This document shows positions 21,075-32,341 of a stretch of 64,000 nt of DNA, one piece after another. Origin of the DNA: Chrysemys picta bellii (taxonomy: Eukaryota > Chordata > Testudines > Emydidae); contig NC_088791.1 of NCBI RefSeq assembly GCF_011386835.1, forward strand, positions 55,385,498-55,449,497, read 5' to 3'. The notes under the pieces were generated by a model. The model was given only the letters and a program-made list of their open reading frames with translations, did no database searches and was not told where the DNA came from. Each line of letters opens with the position of its first letter. Position 1 is the stretch's first letter. The translations under genes were made by a program, and so were the position numbers.

Positions 21075-21585
21075 CTGTGCTCTACATGCTGGGCAAACAG
21101 GAAATGAAATTCAAAAGTTCGCGGGGCTTTTCCTGTCTACCTGGTCAGTGCATCTGAGTTGAGAGCGTTGTCCAGAGCAGTCACAATGAAGCACTGTGGG
21201 ATAGCTCCCGGAGGCCAATAACGTCGAATTCCGTCCACATTACCCCAAATCCGACCCGCAAAAGCCGATTTTAGCGCTAATCCCCTCGTCGGAGGTGGAG
21301 TAAAGAATCCGGTTTAAAGGGCCCTTTAAGTCAAAAGAAAGCCCTTCGTCGTGTGGACGTATCCAGGCTTAATTTGATTTAATGCTGCTAAAGTTGACAT
21401 AAACTCGTAGTGTAGACTAGGCCTAATGTTTGAGAGGAATGCTGGCTTTTCAGAAGGTCCTTTCCCCCCTTCCCCCACACTGATTGGAGCCAAGATTTAA
21501 AGACTTTAAAACTTACAATTGATTGACAGAAGTTATATTTTTATAAAATGTGGCATTTGTGAAGAAATCCTTTCATATGCTAGAG

Positions 21586-22300
21586 CAGGGGCGAGCAAAC
21601 ATTTTGGCCTGAGGGCCACATCGGGTTTCCGAAACTGTATGGAGGGCCGGCTAGGGGAGGCTGTGCCTTTCCAAACAGCCAGGTGTGGCCCCTGCCCCCA
21701 TCCAACTCCCCCTGCTTCTTGCCCCCTGACGTCCCCCCCCGGGACTCCTGCCCCATCCAACCCTCCCTGTTCCATGACCGCCCCTGGAACTCCTGCCCCT
21801 GACTGCCCCCCGCTGCCTGATCTAACTCCCGCTCCTTCCTGACTGTCCCCCTGGACTCCTGCCCCCATTCAACCCCCCCGTTCCCCACTCTCTGACCGCC
21901 CCGACCCCTATCCACACCCCCGCCCCCTGACCACCACCCCAAACTCCCCTTCCCTTTATCCAATCCCCCCCGCTCCCTGCCCCCTTACCGCGCTGCCTGG
22001 AGCACTGGTGGCTGGCAGCGCTACAGCCACACCACCCAGAGCACCAGGACAGGAAGCCGTGCCGCCCGGCTGGAGCCAGCCACACCACTGCGCAGCAGAG
22101 AGCACAGGGTCAGGTCACAGCTCTGCAGCTGCGCTGCCTGGCAAGAGCTCGCAGCCCCGCCGTCCAGACCATTGTGCCGGCGGGGCAGTGAGCTGAGGCT
22201 GCGGGGGAGGGGGCTAGCCTCCCAGGCCAGGAGCTCAGGGACCGGGCAGGAGGGTCCTGCTGGCCAGATTGGCCTGTGGGCCATAGTTTGCCCACTTCCA
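21586..22300. mobile_element. Non-autonomous hAT element, C-rich, with 8-bp target duplication
   Basis: Perfect direct repeats tgctagag (21578-21585 and 22301-22308) flank the 715-bp element. Its ends caggggcgagcaaac and gtttgcccacttcca are imperfect inverted repeats, followed inward by ggcctgagggccacat and preceded by ggcctgtgggccat. The interior is an imperfect C-rich tandem array (variants of cctgactgccccc and actcctgcccc) and then a GC-rich section. There is no coding capacity. Long open frames on both strands here are products of the low-complexity composition. Confidence 0.9.
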
Positions 22301-22308
22301 TGCTAGAG

Positions 22309-23270
22309 GCACAAGCACGGGGCACATGTTTGCCATGGTGATAAAACACAGATGGAGGAGTCTGAAACATTTCCCCTGTTTGATTCTATCTTAAGCTTTT
22401 CTATAGCGCTCACCACCATAGTATACAAGCATGTATTGGGTGTGAATTCATTTTCATGGGTAGGACCTATGAAAATGATCTTTAAGTAAGTGACTTTACT
22501 TCTAAAAAATTAGGTGTAATAACAGCAGCACTGTTCAGTTGGTGTGGGACTGATGGGAAACACACTTCTCATGGCTGCTAGTCTGGATGTACTCCTGAAT
22601 TATTCATTCATTATACTATTTCTTATTAGAACAGCTTCATGCTTTGTAGCTTGTTCAGCCAAAGACTGCAAGTGCAGACATCATACCAGTACTACACTGA
22701 ATGTTGACTGTTTGAAGGTAGATGCTGCATTGAGAGAGTAGCTGTTCTCCAGTGGGACATTACATTGAAGTTCGTTCTGTCACACAGGTGGGAGTTAGAG
22801 AGGCCATGTGGAGCTGGTTAAGAAACATTAGCCAAATAATTTTATTCAATTTCACAGTCTTTTCCAAATAAATCATTCAGCAAAGATATGGTTTAATTAA
22901 AAGTCCATGTCACTTTTGGAAAAGAGTAGTGGTAACTCCAATGACTGATCCAATATCCCTTGTATCAATCAAATAGATTACAAATGCCCATGACTACATA
23001 TTAATTATTGCCCTGCTGTATTGCCTATATAGTCACTGCACTACCAGTGCATCATCATTGTAAGGCACTTTAGAATATCATGAGTATGAAGTGTGTTCTA
23101 TGAAAAAAAACAAATCATATTCTGTTCCAGAACATCATGTGGAATGTGGAGCAGAGGTTAGTCAATGCTATTCAACCCAAATGAACTACACTGGCATTGT
23201 CACTGGGGCTTCTGGACACTGCTTGTAATATAAATACATGATAAAGAACAATAACAATAATACAGAATAG
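22309..23270. other. Unannotated AT-rich stretch
   Basis: No gene, RNA or repeat family is recognised. Confidence 0.4.
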
Positions 23271-23854
23271 TGTAACCTTTCTGCCAGGTGGAGTCAGCAG
23301 CAACATGGGCCGGGTTTAATATCTAGGGGTTCCTTTTTAACAATAAAACATAAACCCAGTTCAAAGTCCACCCAGTAACCAGGAAAAATTATACCCCACT
23401 CCTGGGCACCTCTAGAAGGCAATACTTCCCCACTCAGAAGCACTTGTGTGTAGAAGAAACTTTTAATAAAAAGGGGAAAGCAACACGGCATTGATTTGGG
23501 AAAATGCCACAAGCATTATTCCAAAGGATACGACCATGAGCAAAACACCCACCCCAGAGTACATTGGGCAGTGCACTTGCCTGAAAGCCCAACCAACAAA
23601 AGTTCCTTCAATGTGCCACTCCCCTCCCCCCCCACACACTACACCACACCATACCACACCACACTCACAGTTGTTGTCCTTTGTCAGAGTTCAGAGGTGC
23701 ATTTGTATGAATTCACCTCCTCACAAGGGTAGGAGGGAAGGCACCTTGGCTTGCTCCTCTGTCAATTGCTCTGCTATCACTCGCTCAGTTTGTTGGCCGC
23801 TCACTCCACGGTCATCTTCTCTGCTGTCACTCCAGAATAAGAGGGATTGTCACA
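23271..23854 (-). mobile_element. Probable solo LTR (minus orientation)
   Basis: On the minus strand the segment runs from TGTGACAATCC to GGTTACA, with the TG...CA ends typical of LTRs. It contains an A-rich poly(A)-signal region (complement of aaacttttaataaaaagg, about 23457-23476) followed by a U5-like stretch. A CACAC-rich tract interrupts it at 23630-23670. No matching target duplication was found, so the boundaries are provisional. The overall sequence resembles a turtle LTR retrotransposon repeat I have seen before, but I cannot name the family. Confidence 0.5.
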
Positions 23855-25439
23855 TGGTGGGATTTGCTGATATAACTATACCTATTTAACTATATAACTG
23901 GTATACAGGAAATGATTCCACAAAACATTGGTTTCAATAAACCAGCATTTTTTGGCAGAAAATAAGTTTTGTTGAAAATTTTTCCATCAGCTCTAGTGAG
24001 TTTGTTTGTCACCTTATACATGTCTTCTGGTCGTAAATACGGTGCTCACTCCGGCTCCCTAAGCCAAGACAGCAAATTTAGAATGTTTCATTTACCAAAG
24101 TCCTGGAACATTCTCAAATAACTGTTAAGCAACAAGAACCACTGGGATCTAAGCTTTGTAGGGTCGCCTGAAACTAGCAAAGAGTGGGGCAGTGATTGTA
24201 GAGCTCAGCCTGTCAGATTTATCTGCCAAGGCTTGCTCCAGAAATCACCAGAATTTAGATCTGGAAGACACAGCTGTGTAATTTCAGAGCACATTGCACT
24301 GAAGGTCTGTTTCTGCTCCCTAGCTCCACCTTCTGGAACTGCTTTTAACCATTGATTGACCAAATTCTTCAAGACTAAAAGGCAAGCATCAGATTTATTT
24401 CTGAGAAGGAATGTGTTTGCCATCTATTGCTTTTGTATTTCCTTTTTGTTGTCAGTCAACTCGGCATACGTTGGCAGCATCTAGTTCCCTGCTAGGCTCA
24501 CAGATCATTATGATTTACAGATGGCCTACAACTGATGAAATGGCAAAGGAAGAGGTCAGGTTGCAAGAGGCAAAATCTGATCCATTTAATCACAGACAAT
24601 GATAATGTTTCTGTTTCTGTGTAGTTGATGACAAACATGAAGACATAACTTGGGGTGATAGTGTCCTGAATTGGTTAACACTGCAGATAATATTTGATCA
24701 TTAGTTCCTTCTGCAGAGAATTGGCACTGTACTTCTATTTTCTTAAAAACAAAGTTATGTTTGCAATGGGTTGTATTATCCAGGATCTTTGTCGTAACAC
24801 TGAGTCTATGGCTCCACTGAACCATTTTTCATCCACTAGGTAAGTGTTGCAATAAATCTTGTCTGCCTTTGGCTAATCTGTCAGCCTGAGGTACTCACCA
24901 GTCCCACAGCAGGGCAGTTTGCTCCCCACCGCAGGGAGCAGCTGATAAAGTGGCACCTGATATGTGCCACTCAATGTATGCAGATAAATTGGAGCCAACT
25001 GATCATCATATCTTCACCACTACTCAGTCTTACTGAATAAGCATCCCTACTGGTTTCTCTGCCTAGAGTTTAACATTTTCAAAAGTGGTTATCATTTCAA
25101 TATCTATGTTTTGGAGTTGTGAAGGTAGTCTTATATCACAGTTCTGCTGCCACGTAGGGGCTGGTTCAGCCCCTGGCATAAGTTAGGAAAGCCTTAGGGC
25201 TATTCTAGAGTATACATGGCTTTCTTTGGCCAAGCAGGGCCATTCTAGCAGCCAGGAATAGCTGACATACAGAGGTGCTCCTGCCATGCCCCGTAAAGTC
25301 CCCTATATTAAAGGGTGTGGTGATGATGGGGGTTGTGTGCAATCTAGACTATGCACAAGTTCCCACCACAGAAGGGGAATTTCAAGCTGGCCAGATCTGG
25401 TGCTTTACAACAGTGCAGGAGTAAGACAGAGAATAGAGC
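23855..25439. other. Unannotated stretch
   Basis: No coding motif or repeat identity is recognised. Confidence 0.4.
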
Positions 25440-25665
25440 CCTAGGACCTTAACTTTGATCTAATATTCAGTGGGTAACCAGTGGTGTTCAGAGCATCACA
25501 TAAAGTACTTCCTTTGAGCAGTGCTTACCAGCAGGCAGGCTGCTGTGTTCTGACCTGCTGGAATGCCCTTATTTTTTGTGGATTCTGTCCCAAGTACAGT
25601 ATATTGCAATAATTAAGCCTGAAGGTCACAGATGCCTGGATTATTGTGACTGAGTGTGGAGCTGA
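25440..25665 (-). pseudogene. L2-like LINE relic (reverse transcriptase fragment)
   Basis: Minus-strand translation of 25595-25662 gives VTIIQASVTFRLNYCNILYL, a clear match to the L2-type pattern AFVTSRLDYCNALYLG near the end of the reverse transcriptase. Adjacent sequence to 25440 fits the following thumb region but is heavily decayed. Confidence 0.65.
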
Positions 25666-25667
25666 AT

Positions 25668-25826
25668 TTAAGAATGGCCATACTGCATCAGACCAATGGT
25701 TCATCTAGCCCAGAATCCTGTCTTCTGACAGTGGCCGGTGCTAGATGCTTCAAGAAGAATGGCCAGAACAGGACTATCTATTGAGTGATCCATCCTGTTG
25801 TCCAGTCCCAGCTTCTGGCAAAAGTT
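25668..25826 (-). mobile_element. CR1 3' end fragment
   Basis: The start aagaatggccatactgcat followed by cagaccaatggttcatctag is the reverse complement of a CR1 3' UTR end. The match continues through cctgtcttctgacagtggcc to cccagcttctggcaaa. The copy is short, older than the CR1 at 7642 and belongs to a different CR1 subfamily. Confidence 0.8.
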
Positions 25827-27262
25827 GCCCGGCCAGCAAAAGGTGGTAAAAAGGATTTTATACTGCTGTTGCTATGTGGGTGTCCTGTACCAAGGAGGAG
25901 TCCATGATTGTGACTGTACTAGAGATTTTTGTCAAAAATGTCCCACTCTTGCTGGCAATGGTTCTACTCCCCCCCGGCAACACCTGTAGGAATGGTTGTG
26001 CAGCTCAGGCTCCTGTTTTCAGCAATGTTGTCTAACCCAGATCAGGTCCAAAAGACCTGGTTTTTAAAATGCTGGCAGCAGTCAGAGGCCTTCTTATACT
26101 AACGCTCCCACTGTTGATACCAATGGTGCAGCTACCTTGATGATAGCAACAGAGGAGAAATGTTGCCAGAATACTCTTGTGTAGCTACATCATAATTGGG
26201 TAGATCTGGAGGGCAGAAAAAAATGTGGCAGAAGGCACCTCAAGAAGAAGAAGGAGGCAATAAAAGATGACCAGAATCATCCTGTTCCTCCTCTCCCATC
26301 TCTATCCTGGTCACTGCCCTTCTATCGCCTCCCCAATCTTTCACTATCTTTTTTTCCATCTGCTCTAATATGGCATAATTTTACTTTGTGAAATAATATG
26401 GCTGAATGCAGAAGCACCTCTGGGGAGGCAGCACAAATCTTTTTCTCTCTGAATCACAAAGCACCAGTGAAGTTCTGCAAAATGATGTGGGGAAGGGAAA
26501 GAACTCAATATTCTAGCTCCCTTTGCTAGCACCTTTGGCTGATTGTCACCCTCATTGTTATCAGCTCTGTGATTTTATTCAATACCTTAATCTCTCCTTC
26601 TATGTCCTGCACCCTTTTCCTTTCTGAAAGGATTTGTCAGTCGAACCTTTCGTGCTAGATATATTTGAAGAATTAAATTATTGTCAATGTCAGTGGTTAG
26701 GAGCTCTTCTTTAAATATTATATGAATTCAACAGTGGTTAGAAAATAGATAAAGAGATTCCAAAACTCATTAACATTTTACATAAGTACTAGCTTAACCC
26801 ATCCGAATTGCTTTTCTTTTATCACAGTTACTCTAATTACCCTCCAACCACAGGGACACTGAACACTGAACAGATTGCTAGGTCTGCTTTGGGGGAGAGA
26901 ACAGACTAGTCAGAGGCCCCCTGGCTTTGAGAGGGATTTGGGGACTTATGTTTAGGGTTATGCCTCCCACAAAAGCACCTCAGCTCGCTGCATCCAGTGA
27001 CAGAAGCCACACAGTTTCTCTCCAGAGTCCAACATGTGGTGTCCCTTCAGGCCAGTCTGTTCACAAATATTCCCTTTCCCATCATACTACTGATCAGGAC
27101 AGCTTGCCAACATCACTCTCTCTGTTGCACTCAGACTGCTTTGGGCTAGAACTAATTCAGAATCAACTTTCACCTCTCCTCTCAAATAGGAGGATTTAGC
27201 AGATTATTTAATCAGAGCAGAATTACTTCATCTAAAAGTGACCTGATTTTAGGGAAATTTTC
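25827..27262. other. Unannotated stretch
   Basis: No gene, RNA or repeat identity is recognised. Confidence 0.4.
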
Positions 27263-27273
27263 ACTCATTATTT

Positions 27274-27442
27274 GCAAAAAGAAGAACAGGAGTACTTGTG
27301 GCACCTTAGAGACTAACAAATTTATTAGTGCTCTAATTAGAGCACTAATTAGAGCACTAATAAATTTGTTAGTCTCTAAGGTGCCACAAGTACTCCTGTT
27401 CTTCTTTTTGCGGATACAGACTAACACGGCTGCTACTCTGAA
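27274..27442. mobile_element. Fold-back retroposon with 11-bp target duplication
   Basis: Direct repeats actcattattt (27263-27273 and 27443-27453) flank a 169-bp insert. It consists of two perfect 65-bp inverted arms (27274-27338 and 27347-27411) with an 8-nt spacer, plus a single right end reading ggatacagactaacacggct. The arms contain ctaacaaatttatta and ggtgccacaagtactcc. The family is shared with 48791, 50174 and 59034. The long duplication is typical of target-primed retrotransposition. Confidence 0.85.
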
Positions 27443-27453
27443 ACTCATTATTT

Positions 27454-28250
27454 GGGGGAACCTTATGACTTTAATTGAAGGTATGAGATTAACTAACTAT
27501 TGTACAGTCTTACAGCAAGTGAGGAGCAGCAGATCCCGAGTCCCCGGTCAGCATTCTCACCTAAAACTGGTGCAAATACGTTGATATGATTTATCTTAAA
27601 GGGGTGAGTGGCTGGCTTATAAGTGTCTCCTGTTCCTTCAGATCACTAGTCCCTCTTGTGTAGACTCCTCAGATGACCTGGGTACCAGTGCACCCATCAT
27701 GACTCCTTTAATCCACTCCTTCTGGGGTCACTGTAATGGCTGGATCCACACAAGAGTGCCAGTCTCCAGGGCTGGTAGGTCCTTGGCTGACCTGTGATAC
27801 TCTAGTGCCTGTTTTCTCTGGTTGATGGCTATATCCTCCTGGCAGCACCTCCATCCTGCTGGCTGCAACAAGTCTCCCCTCGCTGGCAGCAGGGTTTTGG
27901 TCCTTGACCCATTTTTGCCTGCACTGAACTGTTGTGGCTTCCCTGTGATGGGTTATTCCTCCTATGTGCCAAAAATACTAACCAGGGGTCTGAACCAGAA
28001 GAAACAGCCTTGTGTAACAGACTTCCTGCTGTTTTCACATTATTCCACCTTGATCTGTGGGTATGTTGGGGAGGAGCTTGTGTATGGATTCTGCAACTGC
28101 AGGCAGCTGTGGACAGAACTTGGACAGAAAATGTGTCATTCCTATGAAGCATTTTACCCCTTTCACATCCACTGGAGCTGGTATGTCTGATTGCCTTGAT
28201 CTTATTGGGAGCTACTTTCAGTCCTCTGTTGTGAGCAGATGTCCAGTCAT
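27454..28250. other. Unannotated stretch
   Basis: Several overlapping open frames of up to 146 codons occur on both strands (27822-28305). None shows domain motifs. It could be an unrecognised repeat. Confidence 0.35.
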
Positions 28251-28372
28251 GATTCAAGGAGTCAGTCATGATGTCATCATCACTTTATTAAACTGTGTGG
28301 ACTGATCTGTCCATGTGGCTGAGTTGCTTCCAGCCCAACTCCCTGCATTCCATGTTCCTCTGGGGAACATTG
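28251..28372 (+). repeat. Direct repeat copy A
   Basis: This 122-bp block, starting gattcaaggagtcagtcatg and ending gaacattg, is repeated at 28875-29022 with only a few mismatches. Copy A lacks about 26 bp present in copy B, probably through slippage between cctctgg and cctctag. Confidence 0.9.
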
Positions 28373-28514
28373 TATGCCTTGTATATTAATGATGAGGTAG
28401 ACAGTATATAAATTCAAAGTGATGGAATGGATAAGACAGTCTGTTTGGGCCAAAATCACTTTGGGGAAGAAAGCTACTTTAGGTTCCCCTAAAATAATGC
28501 TTAGGTATGCTACA

Positions 28515-28672
28515 GACCCCCAGGCCAAAGCCCCACTGCCCCAGGCAGGGGGCCTGTGACCTTAGCCCCACTGCCCAATACTCAAGCTCTCAGGCTTGGG
28601 CTTGGGCTTTGGCCCTGAGCCCCAGCAAGTCTAAGCCAGCCCTGGCGACCCACAGTTTGAGAACCGCTGAAC
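28515..28672. repeat. hAT-like non-autonomous remnant
   Basis: A C/G-rich tract ends in cccacagtttgagaaccgctg, the right end seen in hAT non-autonomous elements of the ttctcaacc/ggttgagaa type. The left boundary is not clear. Confidence 0.45.
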
Positions 28673-28689
28673 TAGTGTAAATGGTGGAT

Positions 28690-28840
28690 TCTCTGTAACT
28701 TGAAGTCTTTAAATCATGATTTGAGGACTTCAGTAACTAAGCCAGAGGTTAGGGGTCTATTACAGGAGTGGGTGGGTGAGGTTCTGTGGCCTGCAATGTG
28801 CAGGAGGTCAGACTAGATGATCATTGTCCCTTCTGGCTTT
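28690..28840 (+). repeat. CR1-like or related LINE 3' tail
   Basis: The sequence gtctattacaggagtggg, then gtctgtggcc-type text, then gaggtcagactagatgatca resembles the 3' UTR end of a CR1-group repeat in plus orientation. The terminal repeat tail is not preserved. Confidence 0.5.
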
Positions 28841-28874
28841 CCTGTCCCGACAGCCTGAACCTGATATGCTCTCA

Positions 28875-29022
28875 GATTCAAGGAGTCAGTCATGATGTCA
28901 TCACCGCTTTATTAAACTGTGTGGACTGATCTGTCCATGTGGCTGAGTTACTTCCAGTCCAACTCCCTGCATTCCACGTTCCTCTGGTGTTGCATCAATA
29001 ACAGTCCCTCTAGGGAACATTG
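28875..29022 (+). repeat. Direct repeat copy B
   Basis: This longer copy of the block at 28251-28372 is in the same orientation, starts 624 bp downstream and is highly similar. The interval between the copies carries the hAT remnant and the LINE tail. Confidence 0.9.
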
Positions 29023-30572
29023 ACTCTCTTACTCCAGTTCCACTGATCATGATACAGAACTGGTCAGAAAATGGACTTCCCGTTCCACAGAAAATTATAA
29101 TTTTATTGCATAATGGAAATTCAAAAATATTTCCAGTTTGAAACATCAAAATATTTTGCTTTGGAAACATTTTGTTTCATTTCAATAATGCTATGCAGCA
29201 CTAGATCCATACTAAATATAATATATACATATAATTACATTATTATTATATAATATAAAAGTCTAAATGAAATATTTTGATATTATCGAAAGGAAACAAG
29301 AACGCTGAAATGAATAAGATTTCTTCAAAATTGACATGTTCTTATAAAACATTTTGATGTACATGACAAAAGCATTTTCTGACAGCAAACTGTTGTGTCA
29401 AAAATATTTCAACCAATTTTACTAAATGGACACACTGTATGTTCCTTGAATTTTTCCCTCAGAGGCAGATTAATGAGAAATAAATCTATGAATCACTTGC
29501 ACTAGTGCTTGCCAGGCAACTTCTAATCATTTGTCTGCTCCATCTGGCAACAACTTAAAAGACTAATTACCAGTGATCCTAACAAATATACAGTAAGATT
29601 CTTAAATCATCTTTTAAAATGAGGCCAGCACAGTAGCATCTAGTCCAGCATGACCCAATACAAAGAAAAATGTCAGAGTCAGAATAAGTTGCCTGAAAAA
29701 TAAGCAGATGGCATTAAAAGCTTCCACCTGTAAAAAAAATCTACAAGGAAAAAAAAAGCCCAGTAAACTATTGAATTATTTAAAGCTTGGCATCAAAAGT
29801 CCATAATTTTGTAGAAAATAGCAGCTGTGTTTACTTTGCTTTTTACATCTACCTTCCAAAACAGTAAGAACGTACGAAATTTTAGAAGAGGAAAAGGGTT
29901 TTCAGCTCAATATGTCTTTCTTTTTTCAATATTGTTGTTAATAATAATGATACATTTATTTTTCTAGAAGAAACATCTGTGTGCTGCACACACACAAAAA
30001 GGCATTAAACCCAGAAAATGTCCAAATGACAACATGGCCCAATAACCAAAATGATATAGAAAATCTAATGATACACCGTCTACCAGCAATAAATAGCACA
30101 CCCAGTAAACACAAGCATAAAAGGAAACAAAAAGGTCTTCAATCAAAGTAATGGTTCTCTTGCTACCCAGTACATGAAATCACCTTTTCCTTCTCAAAAC
30201 AATGTGTTTCCTAATCCCATTTATCCCTACTGCCACGGGGCCAGATTCTGATTTCAGTTACACTGGTTTAAATCCAGAGAAACTCCAGTGAGACAATTCT
30301 TTTCAAATGGGACAATTTCCTTGTTTGACTAGAAACTTTTGACCAAGGAATCTAAGCAAACACATTACATTGACGTAATCTTCAAGTTCCACAGCATGAA
30401 CTCTGTATAGCCAAAGGATCTCCACATGAGATTGATGCAGTTGAGCTGAGCAAATGCCCAGGTCTGCCATGCCATTATATTAAGGTTTCAAGTATCCTGT
30501 TTCTTCACATAAAATATTAAACAAATGTTTCTTTTCCCACTTTGTTTTGTTTTAAATTTTGTTTAAATATAT
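29023..30572. other. Unannotated AT-rich stretch
   Basis: Nothing is recognised except a half-copy of the palindromic repeat class near 30238-30296 (gccagattctgatttcag). Confidence 0.4.
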
Positions 30573-30580
30573 CAAGAAGT

Positions 30581-30832
30581 CAAGGCCAGCTCCAGGCACC
30601 AGCGCAGGAAACAGGTGCTTGGGGTGGCCAATGGAAAGGGGCGGCACGTCCGGGTCTTCGGCGGCAATTCGGCAACTCAGTCCCTCTTGGAGGGTAGGAC
30701 CGGCCACTGAATTGCCGCCGAAGAATGAAGCGGTGCAGTAGAGCAGCCGCTGAAGTGCCACTGATCGCGGCTTTTTAGTTGTTATTTTTCTCTTCACCGC
30801 TTGCAGCGGCAAAAAAGCTGGAGCCGGCCCTG
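30581..30832. mobile_element. Non-autonomous hAT-like element with 8-bp target duplication
   Basis: Perfect direct repeats caagaagt (30573-30580 and 30833-30840) flank a 252-bp GC-rich insert. Its ends caaggccagctccagg and gctggagccggccctg are inverted repeats. The interior contains an inverted pair around gcggcaattcggc and gaattgccgccg. It has no coding capacity. Confidence 0.9.
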
Positions 30833-30840
30833 CAAGAAGT

Positions 30841-31170
30841 GGGAGGACAGGGAAGGTCAGTGAAAATACAGCTCAATAAAAACTAATGAGGGAATCCAAC
30901 CCTTCCCCAATAATTCCCTGTCATTCTTGGAGCCATTCAGTCATCTTCAAAACTAGCCTCCAAAAATCTGTCCCCTGCTCTTCTATTACCAAAACCCTTA
31001 TCCATGCATGGCAATTTCCCTCCTAGAATATAGCAACCTTCTCCTCTCTGGCCTCATTGTACGAGGCTCTGTTCAAACAGGCAGGAAGATATGTTCTCTG
31101 TCCCCATAAGCTTACAATCTTGTAAGACAAGTGATATGTACAAAATGATAGAGAGGGTTGCAATCAAAGG

Positions 31171-31201
<31 letters not shown>

Positions 31202-31857
31202 TTTTTAAAAAATGAATATAAAACATCTTAGCTATGCCCAGCTGCCGCTCAGCCTATCATTTCTTGGAGGTATCAGAGAAGAAGTAGAGGCAGGGTAAAA
31301 GAAGATGGTTGCGGGAGAAGCAGACAAATGAGCAATCATTGCCATTCAGCTCAAATGAGTTGGATCTCAGTTCGGCAGTGCTTATTCATGTGAGTACTCT
31401 CATTGCCTTCAGGAGGCTACACGATGTGAGTGAGGGCTACAGAATCTGGCCCTTGGTTTCTGCCCTTACAGGTGAACAAGCAGATCTGTCAATAACTCAA
31501 AGAGCCAAAGATCTGAGTCAAGTGCTATAAAGTCAATCCTCTAGGAAGCGTAGAGGTGCCACACTTCCTGTACACTCTTCAACCACACAGCAGTAGGAAG
31601 TTTTGTTACCTTATTGCTATGCATAGTTTCTGTTCTTAATAAAGTATTTATCTTGAACTGTGCTGCTTGTCAATAAAATATTAAAGTCCATCTTCATTCT
31701 GGATTTTCCATTTTCTGAGCCAACTCCATCTTCCACTATATCTTTGTAAAATTTAATCAGTGTTTTTCAGAAAATGAACCTGCCATTGATAGTTTAGCTG
31801 CTGGAATAATATTAATTTTTCCAAGTGTCATTTTTTAGTTGCGTGTCCACATGTGGA
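30841..31857. other. Stretch with a CA microsatellite, otherwise unannotated
   Basis: A (CA)n run of about 14 units occupies 31174-31201. Near 31085-31150, ctctgtccccataagcttac resembles a minus-strand CORE-SINE tail. No gene is recognised. Confidence 0.5.
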
Positions 31858-31927
31858 ACCTGATCCTGCATCTATTGAAGTCAGTAGTAAAACTTCCTTT
31901 GAATGTAATGGTACAGGAATCAGGGCC
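31858..31927. repeat. Short palindromic (MITE-like) repeat
   Basis: The ends acctgatcctgcat and aggaatcagggcc flank attgaagtcag. It belongs to the recurrent 70-145 bp palindromic class. Confidence 0.5.
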
Positions 31928-32060
31928 TTGCAAGGTGAAAAGTAAAATTGAAAATGGACACATTTTTACGCATACTTTGTTTCTGGCTTAATCTTTGGAT
32001 TCTGCTGGTCCTGCTTACGTGGAATGAACAAACTCTTTTACATTTGGAATTCATTTCTAA

Positions 32061-32341
32061 GGTACGTCTACACTGTATGGGTAGACAGATGCGCTATCTG
32101 TGATCAAGTTAGTGGGCTAAAAATAGTAGTGTAGCTGGGGATAGCATGGGCATCTTGGGCTAGCCACCTGAGTACAAACCCATCCGGAGACCATGGGTAC
32201 ATACTTGGGCGGCCAACCCAAGCCATTGCCCATGCTAACCCCAACCACACTGTTATTTTTAGTGTGCTAGTTCAAGCATTTCCAGTGTGTGCCTGTCTGC
32301 CCGAGCTGGGAAGCATGAGCCCAGCTGCAGTGTAGACATCC
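32061..32341. mobile_element. Harbinger-type MITE
   Basis: The inverted ends ggtacgtctacactg and cagtgtagacatcc match the end motif of the full-length Harbinger in this window. Flanks are TAA on the left (32058-32060) and TAG on the right (32342-32344), consistent with a decayed TWA duplication. The 281-bp element has no coding capacity and could be moved by a Harbinger transposase in trans. Confidence 0.8.

Larger units (their letters stand above)
16351..21423 (+). mobile_element. PIF/Harbinger DNA transposon, nearly complete
   Basis: The 5,073-bp element is flanked by the 3-bp duplication TAA (16348-16350 and 21424-21426). Its ends share the inverted motif gtctacactacga (left from 16357; right as its complement near 21405-21417). 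Subterminal cactgtggg-type motifs occur at both ends. It carries a transposase (17490-18755, +), a second gene for a Myb/SANT-like DNA-binding protein on the opposite strand (exons 20483-21074 and 19048-19527) and an extra open frame (19729-20388, +) inside the Myb intron. In this superfamily the transposase and the Myb-like protein act together in excision and insertion at TWA targets. Because the transposase frame is almost open, the insertion is fairly young. The Myb gene is broken, so this copy is not self-sufficient. Confidence 0.93.

Noticed and set aside
21519..22370. Several overlapping open frames of 85-127 codons on both strands
   Set aside because: They come from the C-rich low-complexity interior of a non-autonomous hAT element with clear ends and target duplication.
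27822..28305. Open frames up to 146 codons on both strands
   Set aside because: No domain, splice or codon-use support; frames on both strands overlap almost completely.
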